From positions 3,100,001 through 3,164,000 of the forward strand of contig NC_021499.1 of assembly GCF_000412695.1 (NCBI RefSeq): 64,000 nt of DNA. The letters are read 5' to 3'. Within the stretch, counting starts at the first letter, position 1, and each line of letters starts with the position of its first letter. Under the pieces are notes generated by a model that was not told the origin of the DNA, did not search any database, and saw nothing but the letters and a program-made list of their open reading frames with translations. Made by a program: the position numbers and the translations under genes. This document shows positions 53,430-61,708 of this stretch, piece by piece. Source of the stretch: Pseudomonas resinovorans NBRC 106553 (GTDB taxonomy: Bacteria > Pseudomonadota > Gammaproteobacteria > Pseudomonadales > Pseudomonadaceae).

Positions 53430-54532
53430 CCCACCAGCGCGGTTGCGGATTCGAGTCCAAGATCAGCCAAGAGGCGCTCACGCCAGTAGGCGAGGCTGCC
53501 TAGTTCCAGGGCCAGGCTGCGAGAGCGCCGGTAGAAGTGGTGAGGCATGGCTTCCCAGGTCACGCCCATGCCGCCGTGCACGTGGAGGTTCTCCTGGGCG
53601 GCCAGGTTGTAGGCGCGAATGGCGGCAATGCGCGCGGAGGAGGTCAGTTGTCGTCTCGTGGGCTGTTGTTGTTCCCACGCATCCAGGGCGTCACTGGCAC
53701 AGCCCCTGGCGATCTCCAGCAGGCAGTAAATCTCCGCGAGCTTGTGCTTGATGCCCTGGAAACCACCGATAGGCTGGCCAAAGGCGCGGCGTTCGCGAGC
53801 GTAGTCGCAGGCCATGTCGAGGCAGGCCTGGGTGCCGCCAATCTGTTCGAAGGCAGTGGCTAGGGCGGCAAGATTGCCGATTTCACCAAGCAGTTCGGCG
53901 CCGCCGAGAGGGGTGACCTCCGCCTGGATGAATTGAAGCAACGCCGTTGCGCGGGAGTTATCGAAGCCTTCTACCAAGCGACGTTGTACGCCCGGCTGGT
54001 CGAGACGAACGAGGTAGAGTCCATTGCCGCGTTCATTGCCGGCCTGAACAAGCGCGATGTCGGCGACGGCAGCGAAAGCAGCCAGGGCCTTCTCGCCGTT
54101 GATACGACCGTTGCGCACCTGGGCCGAGCTGCTTCCACAGAGGCCGCTTTCGGAGGGATCGGCCAGCGCCAGAGTGGCGATGGCGTCACCGCTAGTCAGG
54201 GAGTCAATCAATGCCTGGTGTTCATCGCTACCGGCATGAATCAGGGCATGGGCGGCGAGGGTATTGCCAATCAGGGGCAGGGAGCCGGTGAGCCGACCCA
54301 GTTCTTCGCAGATCACGGCAAGGCCGCTCCAGCCGAGTCCCAGACCTCCGGCACTTTCCGGAATAGCCACGGACGGCCAGCCCTGCTCGACGGCATGGTG
54401 CCAGAGCACCCGGTCGAAGCTGCCGGGCTCGTTGAGCAGTGATTTCAGGTGCTCGGGTGTCGCCTGGTCCTGGAGCAGGCGTCGGGCCTGTTCGCGGATG
54501 CTGGCGAGGTCTTCAGCGTGATCGGCTTGCAT
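53426..54532 (-). CDS. Acyl-CoA dehydrogenase, beta-type subunit
   Basis: A 368-aa short-type ACAD (SIREQARRLLQDQATPEHLKSL ... HGGMGVTWEAMPHHFYRRS). It is divergent from the two other beta-type subunits and lacks the substrate-binding GFSEP loop (ALADPSESGLCGSS). Here the beta gene precedes its alpha partner, the opposite of the other two pairs. It lies 10 bases after the DUF35 gene. Confidence 0.88.
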   Translation of the reverse strand: MQADHAEDLASIREQARRLLQDQATPEHLKSLLNEPGSFDRVLWHHAVEQGWPSVAIPESAGGLGLGWSGLAVICEELGRLTGSLPLIGNTLAAHALIHAGSDEHQALIDSLTSGDAIATLALADPSESGLCGSSSAQVRNGRINGEKALAAFAAVADIALVQAGNERGNGLYLVRLDQPGVQRRLVEGFDNSRATALLQFIQAEVTPLGGAELLGEIGNLAALATAFEQIGGTQACLDMACDYARERRAFGQPIGGFQGIKHKLAEIYCLLEIARGCASDALDAWEQQQPTRRQLTSSARIAAIRAYNLAAQENLHVHGGMGVTWEAMPHHFYRRSRSLALELGSLAYWRERLLADLGLESATALVG

Positions 54533-54542
54533 GCGGACTCTC

Positions 54543-54950
54543 TCAGGCTGGAGTGAAGAGGGGGAGGTACACGTCCTCCGCCGCCTCGAAGACCACCTTC
54601 ACCCGTTGGCCGATGAAGGCGGATTCGGGTGGGCAGCCAACGATATTGGTCGTCAGTTGCAGACCTTGCTGCTCGTCGAGACTGACGATGGCGACGGTGT
54701 AGGGAACTTCCTGGCCCGGACTCCAAGGTTGGTGGTTGACGGTCAGGGCTTCGATGGTGCCCAGGCCCGAAACGGTCTCGGGAGCGAGGTTCCGGCTCAG
54801 GCACTTGGGGCAAACGATTCCCGGCGGGTGCAGCCAGAAGCGGCAATCGGCGCAGCGCAGGACGCGCAACTGGCCATCTGCACCGCTGGTCCAGAAGAAG
54901 CGGTTCAGGCTGTCCAGCTCGGGAAGGATTCGGTTCGAAGCAGTGCTCAT
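54543..54950 (-). CDS. DUF35 OB-fold / zinc-ribbon protein
   Basis: A 135-aa acyl-CoA-associated DUF35 protein. The N-terminal zinc ribbon has Cys33, Cys36, Cys47 and Cys50; the OB-fold follows. In steroid side-chain catabolism the DUF35 domain of ChsH2 binds and activates the Ltp2 aldolase, so this protein is a likely partner of one or both SCP2-type proteins in the window, though their genes are 38 and 54 kb away. The ATG at 54950 follows GGAGAACC. It is the first gene of the ACAD operon, downstream of operator I. Confidence 0.9.
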   Translation of the reverse strand: MSTASNRILPELDSLNRFFWTSGADGQLRVLRCADCRFWLHPPGIVCPKCLSRNLAPETVSGLGTIEALTVNHQPWSPGQEVPYTVAIVSLDEQQGLQLTTNIVGCPPESAFIGQRVKVVFEAAEDVYLPLFTPA

Positions 54951-55035
54951 GGGGTTCTCCAGGGGGCGTTGGCGTTGCCTTGCATCATGCGTCAGGTTCC
55001 GCCCAGCCATCTATGGCTCGCTCGCTTGGGATTAA

Positions 55036-55054
55036 AACTAACACACTGTTATTT
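55036..55054. promoter_or_regulatory. Palindromic operator I
   Basis: AACTAAC-ACACT-GTTATTT lies 86 bases before the DUF35 start. It is a weaker member of the ten-site family. Confidence 0.45.
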
Positions 55055-55159
55055 TTGTTGTATAGTTCCTTCCGAGGCAAGCGTCCTACGAGCTAAGCCT
55101 GAATGATCGGGATCCCCTATGTCTTCTGTGCTTCAGGCATTCTGCGAGGGGAATAATCA

Positions 55160-55178
55160 AGCTGACTATGGGTCAGCT
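55160..55178. promoter_or_regulatory. Palindromic operator J (perfect)
   Basis: AGCTGAC-TATGG-GTCAGCT has seven-base arms that are exact reverse complements. It lies 26 bases before the SDR start and is the best consensus example. Confidence 0.68.
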
Positions 55179-55203
55179 ATATAAGGCGTAAGGAGGTTCA
55201 TGA

Positions 55204-55899
55204 ATGTCCAGTCTGGTCGTGGTTACAGGCGCCGCTGGCGCCCTCGGGCGTGCGGTTGCCCATGCCTTCATCGAGGAAGGCCATCGGCTGCTGCTTGTGG
55301 ACTGCAACGAAGCGGTGCTTCGCTCGGCCTATGAAGGGGCAACCGGTACTCTGCATTTCGTGGTAGCTGATCTGACCGATGCTTCGGCGACCCTGGCGGC
55401 GCTGGGTGGTGCTATAGAGGCCCATGGTCCGGCGGCAGTGCTCTGCAATATCGCCGGTGGGTTTGCCATGGGTGTGGATGTACACGACGCCGACGCTTCC
55501 GTGTGGGAGCGCATGATGGACATGAACGTGTCTACCACCCTGAATGCTTGCCGGGCAGTGGTGCCGGGTATGCTGGCGGCTGGAGGTGGCAAGATTGTCA
55601 ACGTCTCGGCGGCTTCCGCCAGCAGCGGCAAGGGGAGCATGGGCGCTTACTGTGCGTCGAAAAGCGTGGTGGCGCGTGTTACCGAGTCCATGGCCCAGGA
55701 GCTGCGCGAGCGGGGTATCAATGTGAATGCCGTGGCACCTAGCATCATCGACACTCCAGCGAACCGTGGAGCCATGCCGGACGCCGACGCCAGCAAGTGG
55801 GTGTCCACTCGGCAACTGGCGGACGTGATCGGCTTCCTTGCCTCCGAGCGCGCCAGCGCCATCCACGGTGCGGTGATCCCCGTGGTAGGACTGTCCTGA
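55204..55899 (+). CDS. Short-chain dehydrogenase/reductase
   Basis: A 231-aa SDR with TGAAGALGRA for cofactor binding, catalytic Ser in VNVSAASAS and YCASKSVV as the Tyr-Lys motif. It starts at an ATG after a strong AGGAGGT, just downstream of operator J. The stop overlaps the next start (TGATG), so it is coupled with the isomerase. It may be a 3-hydroxyacyl-CoA dehydrogenase; the substrate is unknown. Confidence 0.9.
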   Translation: MSSLVVVTGAAGALGRAVAHAFIEEGHRLLLVDCNEAVLRSAYEGATGTLHFVVADLTDASATLAALGGAIEAHGPAAVLCNIAGGFAMGVDVHDADASVWERMMDMNVSTTLNACRAVVPGMLAAGGGKIVNVSAASASSGKGSMGAYCASKSVVARVTESMAQELRERGINVNAVAPSIIDTPANRGAMPDADASKWVSTRQLADVIGFLASERASAIHGAVIPVVGLS

Positions 55900-56642
55900 T
55901 GAGCGGCGGAGTTCTGGTCGCTAAACCAGCAGATGGTATCTGCCAGATCAGCATCAACCGCCCCGAGCGGCGCAATGCGCTGGACGTTGCGACCTATGCA
56001 AGATTGGGAGAGGTACTGCTGGCAGCCGACCAGGACGACGCCATCCGGGTCATAGTTCTGAGCGGAGAGGGCAAGCACTTTACCGCAGGCAACGATCTGT
56101 CGGACTTTCGCCTGCTGAAGGGCGCGGAATCGGTACCCGGCATCGACTTCCTGCGCATTCTTGCTGGGGTGAGCAAGCCGGTGATCGCAGCGATCGAGGG
56201 CTACGCCATCGGAATCGGAACGACCATGTTGTTGCATTGCGACCTTGCCTACGGCGGCAAGGGCAGCACCTTCCGCCTGCCTTTCGTGGGACTGGGGCTA
56301 TGTCCTGAAGGCGGTGCTACCTATTTGCTGCCGCTGCTCTCGGGCAGCAAGGTGGCGAGCAACTTGCTGTTCTTCGGCGAGCCTTTCCTGGCCGACCTGG
56401 CACGGGAGATTGGCCTGATAAATGAAGTAGTGGAGGAGGGCAGAGCCCTTGAAGTGGCGATTAAGCGTGGAGAAGCTCTCGCGCAGCTGCCTTCCCGAGC
56501 ACTGAGCAAGACCAAGGCGCTGTTGGCAAGTCACAGACGTAGCACGCTGAACGCTGCAATGGCTGCCGAAGAACGTGAATTCCTTGACTGCTGCGCATCA
56601 GATGAGGCCCAGGCTGCTTTCGAGGCATTCCTCAACAAATAG
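55899..56642 (+). CDS. Enoyl-CoA isomerase-type crotonase (ECI-like)
   Basis: A 247-aa crotonase-fold protein. Both hydratase glutamate positions are changed (GIGTTMLLHCD; RLPFVGLGLCPEGG). The Glu in GLCPEGG sits where delta3,delta2-enoyl-CoA isomerases carry theirs. The oxyanion loop is GKHFTAGNDL. The start at 55899 overlaps the SDR stop; the frame extends upstream but only over the SDR gene. It probably shifts a double bond before or during beta-oxidation. Confidence 0.88.
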   Translation: MSGGVLVAKPADGICQISINRPERRNALDVATYARLGEVLLAADQDDAIRVIVLSGEGKHFTAGNDLSDFRLLKGAESVPGIDFLRILAGVSKPVIAAIEGYAIGIGTTMLLHCDLAYGGKGSTFRLPFVGLGLCPEGGATYLLPLLSGSKVASNLLFFGEPFLADLAREIGLINEVVEEGRALEVAIKRGEALAQLPSRALSKTKALLASHRRSTLNAAMAAEEREFLDCCASDEAQAAFEAFLNK

Positions 56643-56652
56643 GATTGCGGAA

Positions 56653-56760
56653 TTGGCCCTCCTGCTACTTCGCCGCGAAGGCGCCGTTGAGACTCTGCAG
56701 CTCAACCGCTCAGCACATCGGCGTGCCCTGAGCCAAGAGTTGATGGAAAAACTCTCCATC
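56653..56760 (+). pseudogene. 5' remnant of an enoyl-CoA hydratase gene
   Basis: About 36 codons read LLLRREGAVETLQLNRSAHRRALSQELMEKLS (shown in part), which matches the start of the hydratase at 5814 (LLRSREGFIEILTLNRPAQRNALSAELMEELS) position by position. The similarity stops at about 56760, where AT-rich sequence leading into the MarR gene begins. It lies in frame with the MarR gene, so a computed reading frame fuses the two. It is probably the broken edge of the catabolic island. Confidence 0.7.
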
Positions 56761-56787
56761 TTAATAAATCCGGAGTGTCTAGAATTT

Positions 56788-57357
56788 ATGCGAGTCGATG
56801 CGATGGAAATCATCTCGGCACCAAAGCCTGGGGCCTCGAAGAAGAGCAAAACTTCCAGCAAGACGGAAAGTAAAATCCTCAAGGATGTGAACTGGGAGCA
56901 GCGTCTTGGCTTTCTCATGCACGACGTTTCTCGGCTGCGCCGCACCGTCTTCGATGAGTTCATGAAGCCGCTCGGTGTCACCCGCTCGCAGTGGTGGGTG
57001 TTGGCGTGTGTCTCACGCCATGACGGAATGACCCAGAGCGATGTGGCCAACATGCTTGAAATCGGCAAGGCAGCACTCGGCAGCCTCATCGATCGGCTCG
57101 AGGAGTCGGAGTTGGTCGTGCGCGGATCGGATGCAGTGGACCGACGCGTCAAGCGCATCTACCTATCGGACAAGGGCAAGCAGCTCATTCGGACGATGAC
57201 CGCTGAAAGCAACGAGATGAGCGAACGCATTCTCGAAGGGCTGAGCCAGACTGAGCGTCAGCAGTTCGTGGATCTGCTCAGCAGGGTCAAGCAAAACCTT
57301 CTGCACATCAAGCGTGAAATGCCCGCGTTGGCCAACGACGCAAGCGACATTGACTGA
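56788..57357 (+). CDS. MarR-family transcriptional regulator
   Basis: A 189-aa MarR-type regulator with a Lys-rich N-terminal tail (ASKKSKTSSKTESK). The winged-helix domain includes TRSQWWVLACVSRHDGMTQSDVANMLEIGKAALGSLIDRLEESELVVRG and the wing DRRVKRIYLSDKGK. The ATG at 56788 has GGAG 12 bases upstream; Met at 56803 is an alternative. The longer frame from 56575 includes the hydratase remnant and is rejected. It is the second candidate, besides TetR, for the island's operator-binding protein, but no operator lies in its immediate promoter. Confidence 0.88.
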   Translation: MRVDAMEIISAPKPGASKKSKTSSKTESKILKDVNWEQRLGFLMHDVSRLRRTVFDEFMKPLGVTRSQWWVLACVSRHDGMTQSDVANMLEIGKAALGSLIDRLEESELVVRGSDAVDRRVKRIYLSDKGKQLIRTMTAESNEMSERILEGLSQTERQQFVDLLSRVKQNLLHIKREMPALANDASDID

Positions 57358-57831
57358 ACCAACGACGCAACGATTTTATCGGCGCCAGCACCAAATACTG
57401 GGGGTGCGGTTCGTATTCTGGAATTGGATGAGTCTGAGGAGAATGCCAAGAAACGCCCAGCCGCCTGGCAGAATCCTGACGAAGAGCCCCCGAGATCTTT
57501 GAGACAAAGGCGCGTGATTCCCTGGAGCTGATCTGTTGTACCGACGTCATTGAGGTGGGCTATCAGCAACTAGCTGTCGGCTGGGCCGGCGGGAACTATC
57601 TCGAAAATGAGCATGGGGCTCTGTCGGTGATCATCGTGGCGCTTCCCCGCACGGCGACCGTGTAGCGACAAGTTAGCGGTCATCGCGAGACATGCTTTTG
57701 ACGTCTTGGGTGGGTGCAAATCAACGCTTCTGTGTCGCGCTTAAGGGCATGTTTGGAGAATGCTACCTTCAAGTCTCCACGAGCCAGACGGACGCAGGGG
57801 TAAGCCGCTTACCCGCTGGCTATCCTCTGTT
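57358..57831. other. Decayed intergenic DNA after the MarR gene
   Basis: No intact gene. Short open pieces read in one frame as ILSAPAPNTGGAVRILELDE and in another as ARDSLELICCTDVIEVGYQQ with ENEHGALSVIIVALP. They look like frameshifted scraps of a protein I do not recognise. Confidence 0.4.
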
Positions 57832-58938
57832 TCATGTTGGCCACGTCTGCTCCAGCTTCACCCTGAGGTGTTCAGCCAGTTCCTTGTTCCTGCCGCGACC
57901 ATCCAGCAAGTCCAGGTAGAGTATGTAGGGGCTCGCGAAGTGGCACGAATTGTTCTTGAAAGGTTGGCCAAGCAGGATCGATGCCTCGCGTTCCACGATC
58001 GACACATTCGCCCCTCTGACCATCGGTTTCAGCTTGAGAGCCTGCATCACCGCCAATGTCATCCCTGGCGGAACAATCAAGTCAATCGAGCCGACCTCTG
58101 TCAGAAGAGGAGCAAATTCGTTTGCCGCAGCCGGGCCGGTCAAGACGCACTTGGATGCAAGCCCCGCCTCGTAGATCCGGTTGGCTGCTTCACTGAGAAG
58201 GTACTTCGAGTCTTCAACGAAGAGGTAGCCCTTCGCCTTTTGTTCTTTCCGCTGCGTCCAATGCTCCGCCCAGGCGTCGAGCAACTCCGCGGGCTTCACC
58301 AGCCGGCGGCGTTTGGTCGGCCCGCCACCGCTCGACTCACACCACTCCCGTCGCTCAAGCTCCTGCAGCACCACCGAACAAGTATACGAAGAGGTCTTTG
58401 CCAGTCCGGCAAGCTCGCTGCCAGTCATCCACTGATGCGTGTGCATGAGTAGCGCATGCACCACATCTTCACGAGCCACAGTGAAGAGAGGGACGATGGA
58501 CGGTTTCGCAGGTGCTTTTGAAGGGCGCTCGATGTTGATGAACCAACGCCTTGAGCGAAGGTACAGGCTGCCACTCTTCTCGAAGTAGGCGAAGCCGTGG
58601 TCCTTCAGCGTTTGCTTTGCCCCCGGGCTTAGGGTTTCAGCAGCGATCAACCGAATCAGACTGCGGTTCTGAGGCTTGAACTCATTCAGGCTCCAGATCG
58701 CTCGCCTGACATCCCGTGGGTAGGCGTTGCGAAGCACTTCGACAACCACCACAACGGACTCTCCTTTACCTTTCAGAGTGAGTAGAGCGTCCGTAGAGTT
58801 GATGGTCGAAAAAGAAGCATCAGGACCAGGTTCTACGTTGGCTGTACCCATTAAGGCTTCGGAAAGCGCGGCTATGAGGAGGCTAAGCATCTTGCCTTCG
58901 AACACAGATGAGCCCAGCGCGTGAGAAACCGATGTCAT
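57832..58938 (-). CDS. AbiEi-type antitoxin-like winged-helix protein
   Basis: A 368-aa protein resembling the AbiEi antitoxin / transcriptional regulator family of type IV toxin-antitoxin systems. A central winged-helix region (AREDVVHALLMHTHQWMTGSELAGLAKTSSYTCSVVLQELERREW) is followed by the family C-terminus with VYLDLL-like IYLDLLDGRGRNKELAEHLR. AbiEi proteins repress their own operon by binding inverted repeats; one such repeat lies upstream (58963-58978). No AbiEii nucleotidyltransferase toxin gene is found nearby. The start has no strong ribosome binding site. Confidence 0.7.
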   Translation of the reverse strand: MTSVSHALGSSVFEGKMLSLLIAALSEALMGTANVEPGPDASFSTINSTDALLTLKGKGESVVVVVEVLRNAYPRDVRRAIWSLNEFKPQNRSLIRLIAAETLSPGAKQTLKDHGFAYFEKSGSLYLRSRRWFINIERPSKAPAKPSIVPLFTVAREDVVHALLMHTHQWMTGSELAGLAKTSSYTCSVVLQELERREWCESSGGGPTKRRRLVKPAELLDAWAEHWTQRKEQKAKGYLFVEDSKYLLSEAANRIYEAGLASKCVLTGPAAANEFAPLLTEVGSIDLIVPPGMTLAVMQALKLKPMVRGANVSIVEREASILLGQPFKNNSCHFASPYILYLDLLDGRGRNKELAEHLRVKLEQTWPT

Positions 58939-58962
58939 GGAAATTTATCTTCTAGAGGCTGT

Positions 58963-58978
58963 TTAGCTGGTCAGCTAA
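58963..58978. promoter_or_regulatory. Perfect palindrome upstream of the AbiEi-like gene
   Basis: TTAGCTG-GT-CAGCTAA, 25 bases before the start. It is a candidate operator for self-repression. It shares an AGCTG core with the island operators but has a 2-base spacer, so it is treated as separate. Confidence 0.5.
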
Positions 58979-59078
58979 GAAAACCCTTCTACCTAATGAT
59001 AGAAGAGGCTACGCATCTATTAGCACCACGGGCGTCACGCACACGGGTCGTAGAAAGCCGTGGGGAGCCGCTGCAGAA

Positions 59079-59267
59079 TTGCCATCAGTCACCACATCTG
59101 GTCAGGATTACCGGCGTTTGGGCTACGCCCGTGTCAGCAAGCTGGAACGTCAATCGGAGGAGGAGGGGAGCCCGTTGCTCGTGAGCATGGAACAGAAGAA
59201 AGTCATGTCTCAGGTAGACTCAATGGTTGCTATCGAAAAGGCTTTTCGCCCAGTTTTCGATAACTGA
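59079..59267 (+). pseudogene. Possible serine-recombinase (resolvase) N-terminal relic
   Basis: A 62-codon frame contains RRLGYARVSKLERQ, which resembles the GYARVSTxxQ start of Tn3-type resolvases. The following residues do not continue the family. A short chance match cannot be excluded. Confidence 0.3.
59231..59262. repeat. Inverted repeat TATCGAAAA / TTTTCGATA
   Basis: A perfect 9-bp inverted repeat with a 14-base loop, no T-run. It may be a relic of a terminator or element end. Confidence 0.35.
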
Positions 59268-59610
59268 GACGGCTGGTCTGAGGTGATCAACTGCCCGCGC
59301 CGCGGATATGAGCTCCGCTCATCACCGCGCCTTCATACGCCGCCTTTCTTGCCTAAGAAATGAGAAGGCCCGAGCGTAATGCCGGACTTGCCAGCACCAG
59401 AGGATCGGGCGCGATTGAGAGCAACACTGCCGAATGCATCATTTATCGTCAAGTGGAACAGGTTTAAGTTCTCGTCCTAAGTTGCCCGTCAGCAAGCCGG
59501 CATGCACCCCGCATCTGGCTCGTATGGCAGCTGGCTTGCCAATCAGCCGGTTGGCAGAAAACGGCTGGGACGAGGCCTATTTCGCTTTTCTACGACAATG
59601 TATCCGTCAA

Positions 59611-60897
59611 TCACTCCTTAAGTCGCAAGCCCTTAATAGAGAGCGCTCGACGTTGATCGGAACTAGCGGAGTAGGACGTTAAGGGTTGGAGCCGAAGGTC
59701 CGCCTGCAAATCCGTTGGTTCCCGGTGCGGCGCATCAAAGGTGGCCGATGTGTAGCGCAACCACTGGAGTGATGCGGAGCGCAAGTGGTCGATCTCCTGA
59801 TCATTCCAACCTTCCTCCTGCATTCGCGCCAAGGCCCGATCGAACACGTCTTGCAGCAACAGGCGGATATGACGGTCGGATAAGCCTGCGCGACCCTTGA
59901 GGGTGCTGATCAAGGGAGTCTTTTCATCATCTGAGGGCAGAGGGGGCAGCTGCAGATGACGACGGTAACGTACCAGGTAATTCTGGACATACTCGCCACG
60001 CAGGCTGATTCGTCCCTTTGTTCCGCCCGTGTTTTGCGGATAGAACCACCAGCTCCCGGCAGCGTCGCAACGAATGTCGCCCATGGTCGGCGAATGGGGA
60101 CCGTGGCCTGCCAAGTCTGATACTTTCAGGTATAGGGCAAATATCGTTGCAACCAGAAACAGTGTTCGCTCATGCCTCACGTCTTCCGAGGCCATCGCTT
60201 CTGCCGTCTCAATCACATAGAGCCACTGCACCTTGCTCAAGGAGCGCGCGGCCACGTTCGTGGTTTGGTGCTGCTTGTAGCTTGGATTGTCTTTGACAGC
60301 TATGAAGGGGTCGATTTCGGTCAGCCCCTCACTGATGGCATAGCGGAAGAAGCTTCCGCACACCGCAATCGAGTGAGCAACATCCGCCAAGGACTTCAGG
60401 TAGGGAGGACAGGGTAGGGGAGTGGTCAGCTGTGCAGCCCCCGTAGGTTCTCGCGTAGGCCTGGTGACATTGAACGGCCGCCATTTGACATTGAGGATAT
60501 AGGTATCCGTTGCCCGCCTCGCCCTGCCGCCGATACGCAAGAACCTGGACTTCACCACAGGCCCAACCCAGTCCTGCGTGGGATTCAGGTAGAACTCTAC
60601 GTAGTCCTTGGCATCGTAGCTCTGCAGGTCCAGGAGCGGCTTGTGCGCAACTAGCAGCGACCACAGCAGTAAGCGCTCAACATGGGTCCGATACGATGCG
60701 AAGGTCGCCTGGTTTCCGCTGTGAACCCTTAGGAACGAGCGGACGACAACGTAGCCCTCTATGGCCCGGCACACTGCCGGGAAACCTTCCAGGAAGTCGC
60801 GCACGACGGGGAGCTCGGCTGACAGTCCGAGTGTCTGAAAGTTGAGTTCATTAAATCGGGCGAGGCTTTCAAAGAGAGGCTGCGGAGACTTCGACAT
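59611..60897 (-). CDS. Degenerate tyrosine recombinase-like protein
   Basis: A 428-aa protein with a phage-integrase-like layout: an N-terminal SAM-like core-binding part (ATFASYRTHVERLLLWSLL), then a C-terminal catalytic-like domain. The box II region reads LQWLRYTSATFDA where HxLRHT is expected, so the His is Gln. The box I Arg is unclear (FALYLKVSDLAG). A Tyr near the end (LTSYSASSDQRR) could be the nucleophile. The ATG at 60897 follows GGGAGGA; a frame to 60933 is rejected. It is probably co-transcribed with the BPSL0761-like gene 40 bases upstream. Confidence 0.72.
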   Translation of the reverse strand: MSKSPQPLFESLARFNELNFQTLGLSAELPVVRDFLEGFPAVCRAIEGYVVVRSFLRVHSGNQATFASYRTHVERLLLWSLLVAHKPLLDLQSYDAKDYVEFYLNPTQDWVGPVVKSRFLRIGGRARRATDTYILNVKWRPFNVTRPTREPTGAAQLTTPLPCPPYLKSLADVAHSIAVCGSFFRYAISEGLTEIDPFIAVKDNPSYKQHQTTNVAARSLSKVQWLYVIETAEAMASEDVRHERTLFLVATIFALYLKVSDLAGHGPHSPTMGDIRCDAAGSWWFYPQNTGGTKGRISLRGEYVQNYLVRYRRHLQLPPLPSDDEKTPLISTLKGRAGLSDRHIRLLLQDVFDRALARMQEEGWNDQEIDHLRSASLQWLRYTSATFDAPHREPTDLQADLRLQPLTSYSASSDQRRALSIKGLRLKE

Positions 60898-60936
60898 GCT
60901 GATTCCTCCCCCCAGCCCCTTCGACCAAACCACTGA

Positions 60937-61236
60937 TCAGCTGAACAACGACAGCGCCACCTTTCTGCGCAGGCTACGCCACACTCGGGACACGATGGGG
61001 GGCTCCATCGGGTGGTAGGTGGGTGAGGAACTAAAGAAGGGTGAAATCCGCACGTCAGCCGGACGACTTTCTTCAAGCAGTCCCTGCAAAAGCACCTCCG
61101 CCTTGCTTGGGTAATGCCGCAAAAGCTGATTTGCCATACCGCGGATGTCTTCGCTCAGCGACACATCTTGCTCCAGTCGTTTCAGGAACTCACCGGTCTG
61201 GATTACGGCTCTGGTGCGCTCGTAAGGCACGGTCAC
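60937..61236 (-). CDS. BPSL0761-family small protein
   Basis: A 99-aa protein with the family pattern TVPYERTRAVIQTGEFLKRLEQD ... IRGMANQLLRHYPSKAEV and a late FFSSSPTY segment. Members are short soluble proteins of unknown function found in Pseudomonas and Burkholderia accessory DNA. The start is GTG with GGGAG 9 bases upstream. It precedes the tyrosine recombinase-like gene on the same strand, suggesting a two-gene unit. Confidence 0.75.
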   Translation of the reverse strand: MTVPYERTRAVIQTGEFLKRLEQDVSLSEDIRGMANQLLRHYPSKAEVLLQGLLEESRPADVRISPFFSSSPTYHPMEPPIVSRVWRSLRRKVALSLFS

Positions 61237-61680
61237 ATCGGAATCTCCCTCACTGGAGTTGGATCGCGGATCCAGTCAGCAGCTGAGCTACACGGATGCT
61301 TACACATCGAGCCTAGAGATCGGCCCAACCGGCACGCTCAATTACGGCGCGAATCTCTCCGAAACCTGGCGCGCCAAACCCTCGCATGCAGCACGCAGCT
61401 TCGGCCCGAAACGGGGGGCATGGTCAAACTCATGCTAATCCCGGGCGAGTAGGTCGTCTACGTGCGCGGCGCCGTTGACGAGGATTGCAACAGGATGTGT
61501 CGAGTGGCGCCGATGGAGAGGAAAGCTGGTAGTAACGGCCAATTCGTGAACTACAGATTCAAAACGGAGTCGGCGTTTCCAATGTGAATCTGTAGTTCCC
61601 AAAAATGTGAATCTTTAGTTCAGAGAACTTTAGGACAGGGCGCCTTAAGCTACTCATGAACATCTATGACATAGCATCTG
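61237..61680. other. Intergenic region with multiple repeats before the prophage
   Basis: No convincing gene. Between 61548 and 61621 it holds three copies of a 14-16 bp repeat. The remainder shows short broken frames only. Confidence 0.5.
61548..61621. repeat. Three copies of a TGTGAATCTGTAGTTC-type repeat
   Basis: Copy 1 is inverted (GAACTACAGATTCA, 61548-61561). Copy 2 is TGTGAATCTGTAGTTC (61583-61598) and copy 3 TGTGAATCTTTAGTTC (61606-61621). Copies 1 and 2 are perfect 14-bp inverted repeats; copies 2 and 3 are direct repeats with one mismatch. Multiple TG-starting end repeats resemble the ends of IS21-type elements, but no transposase is seen. A protein-binding array is an alternative. 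Confidence 0.55.
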
Positions 61681-61708
61681 GTTTAACATAATATAGATTA
61701 TGCGAAGC
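61681..61708. other. dif-like XerCD site (phage attachment border)
   Basis: GTTTAACATAA-TATAGA-TTATGCGAAGC has the 11-6-11 layout of dif. Against the P. aeruginosa dif sequence as I recall it, reversed, 25 of 28 positions agree, including nearly all of both Xer arms. It lies at the left border of the filamentous prophage and supplies the stop codon of the 60-aa gene. It may be the host dif or a hybrid att site. Confidence 0.72.

Larger units (their letters stand above)
58939..59610. other. Gene-poor region with relics
   Basis: 672 bases without a convincing complete gene. It contains a palindrome (58963-58978), a short frame with a resolvase-like GYARVSK segment (around 59079-59267) and a TATCGAAAA/TTTTCGATA inverted repeat (59231-59262). 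The rest shows no recognisable signal. Confidence 0.5.

Noticed and set aside
59231..59262. tRNA or small RNA gene
   Set aside because: Only one hairpin is formed and no cloverleaf or T-tract is present.
61548..61621. CRISPR array
   Set aside because: Only three short copies in mixed orientation with unequal spacers and no cas genes.
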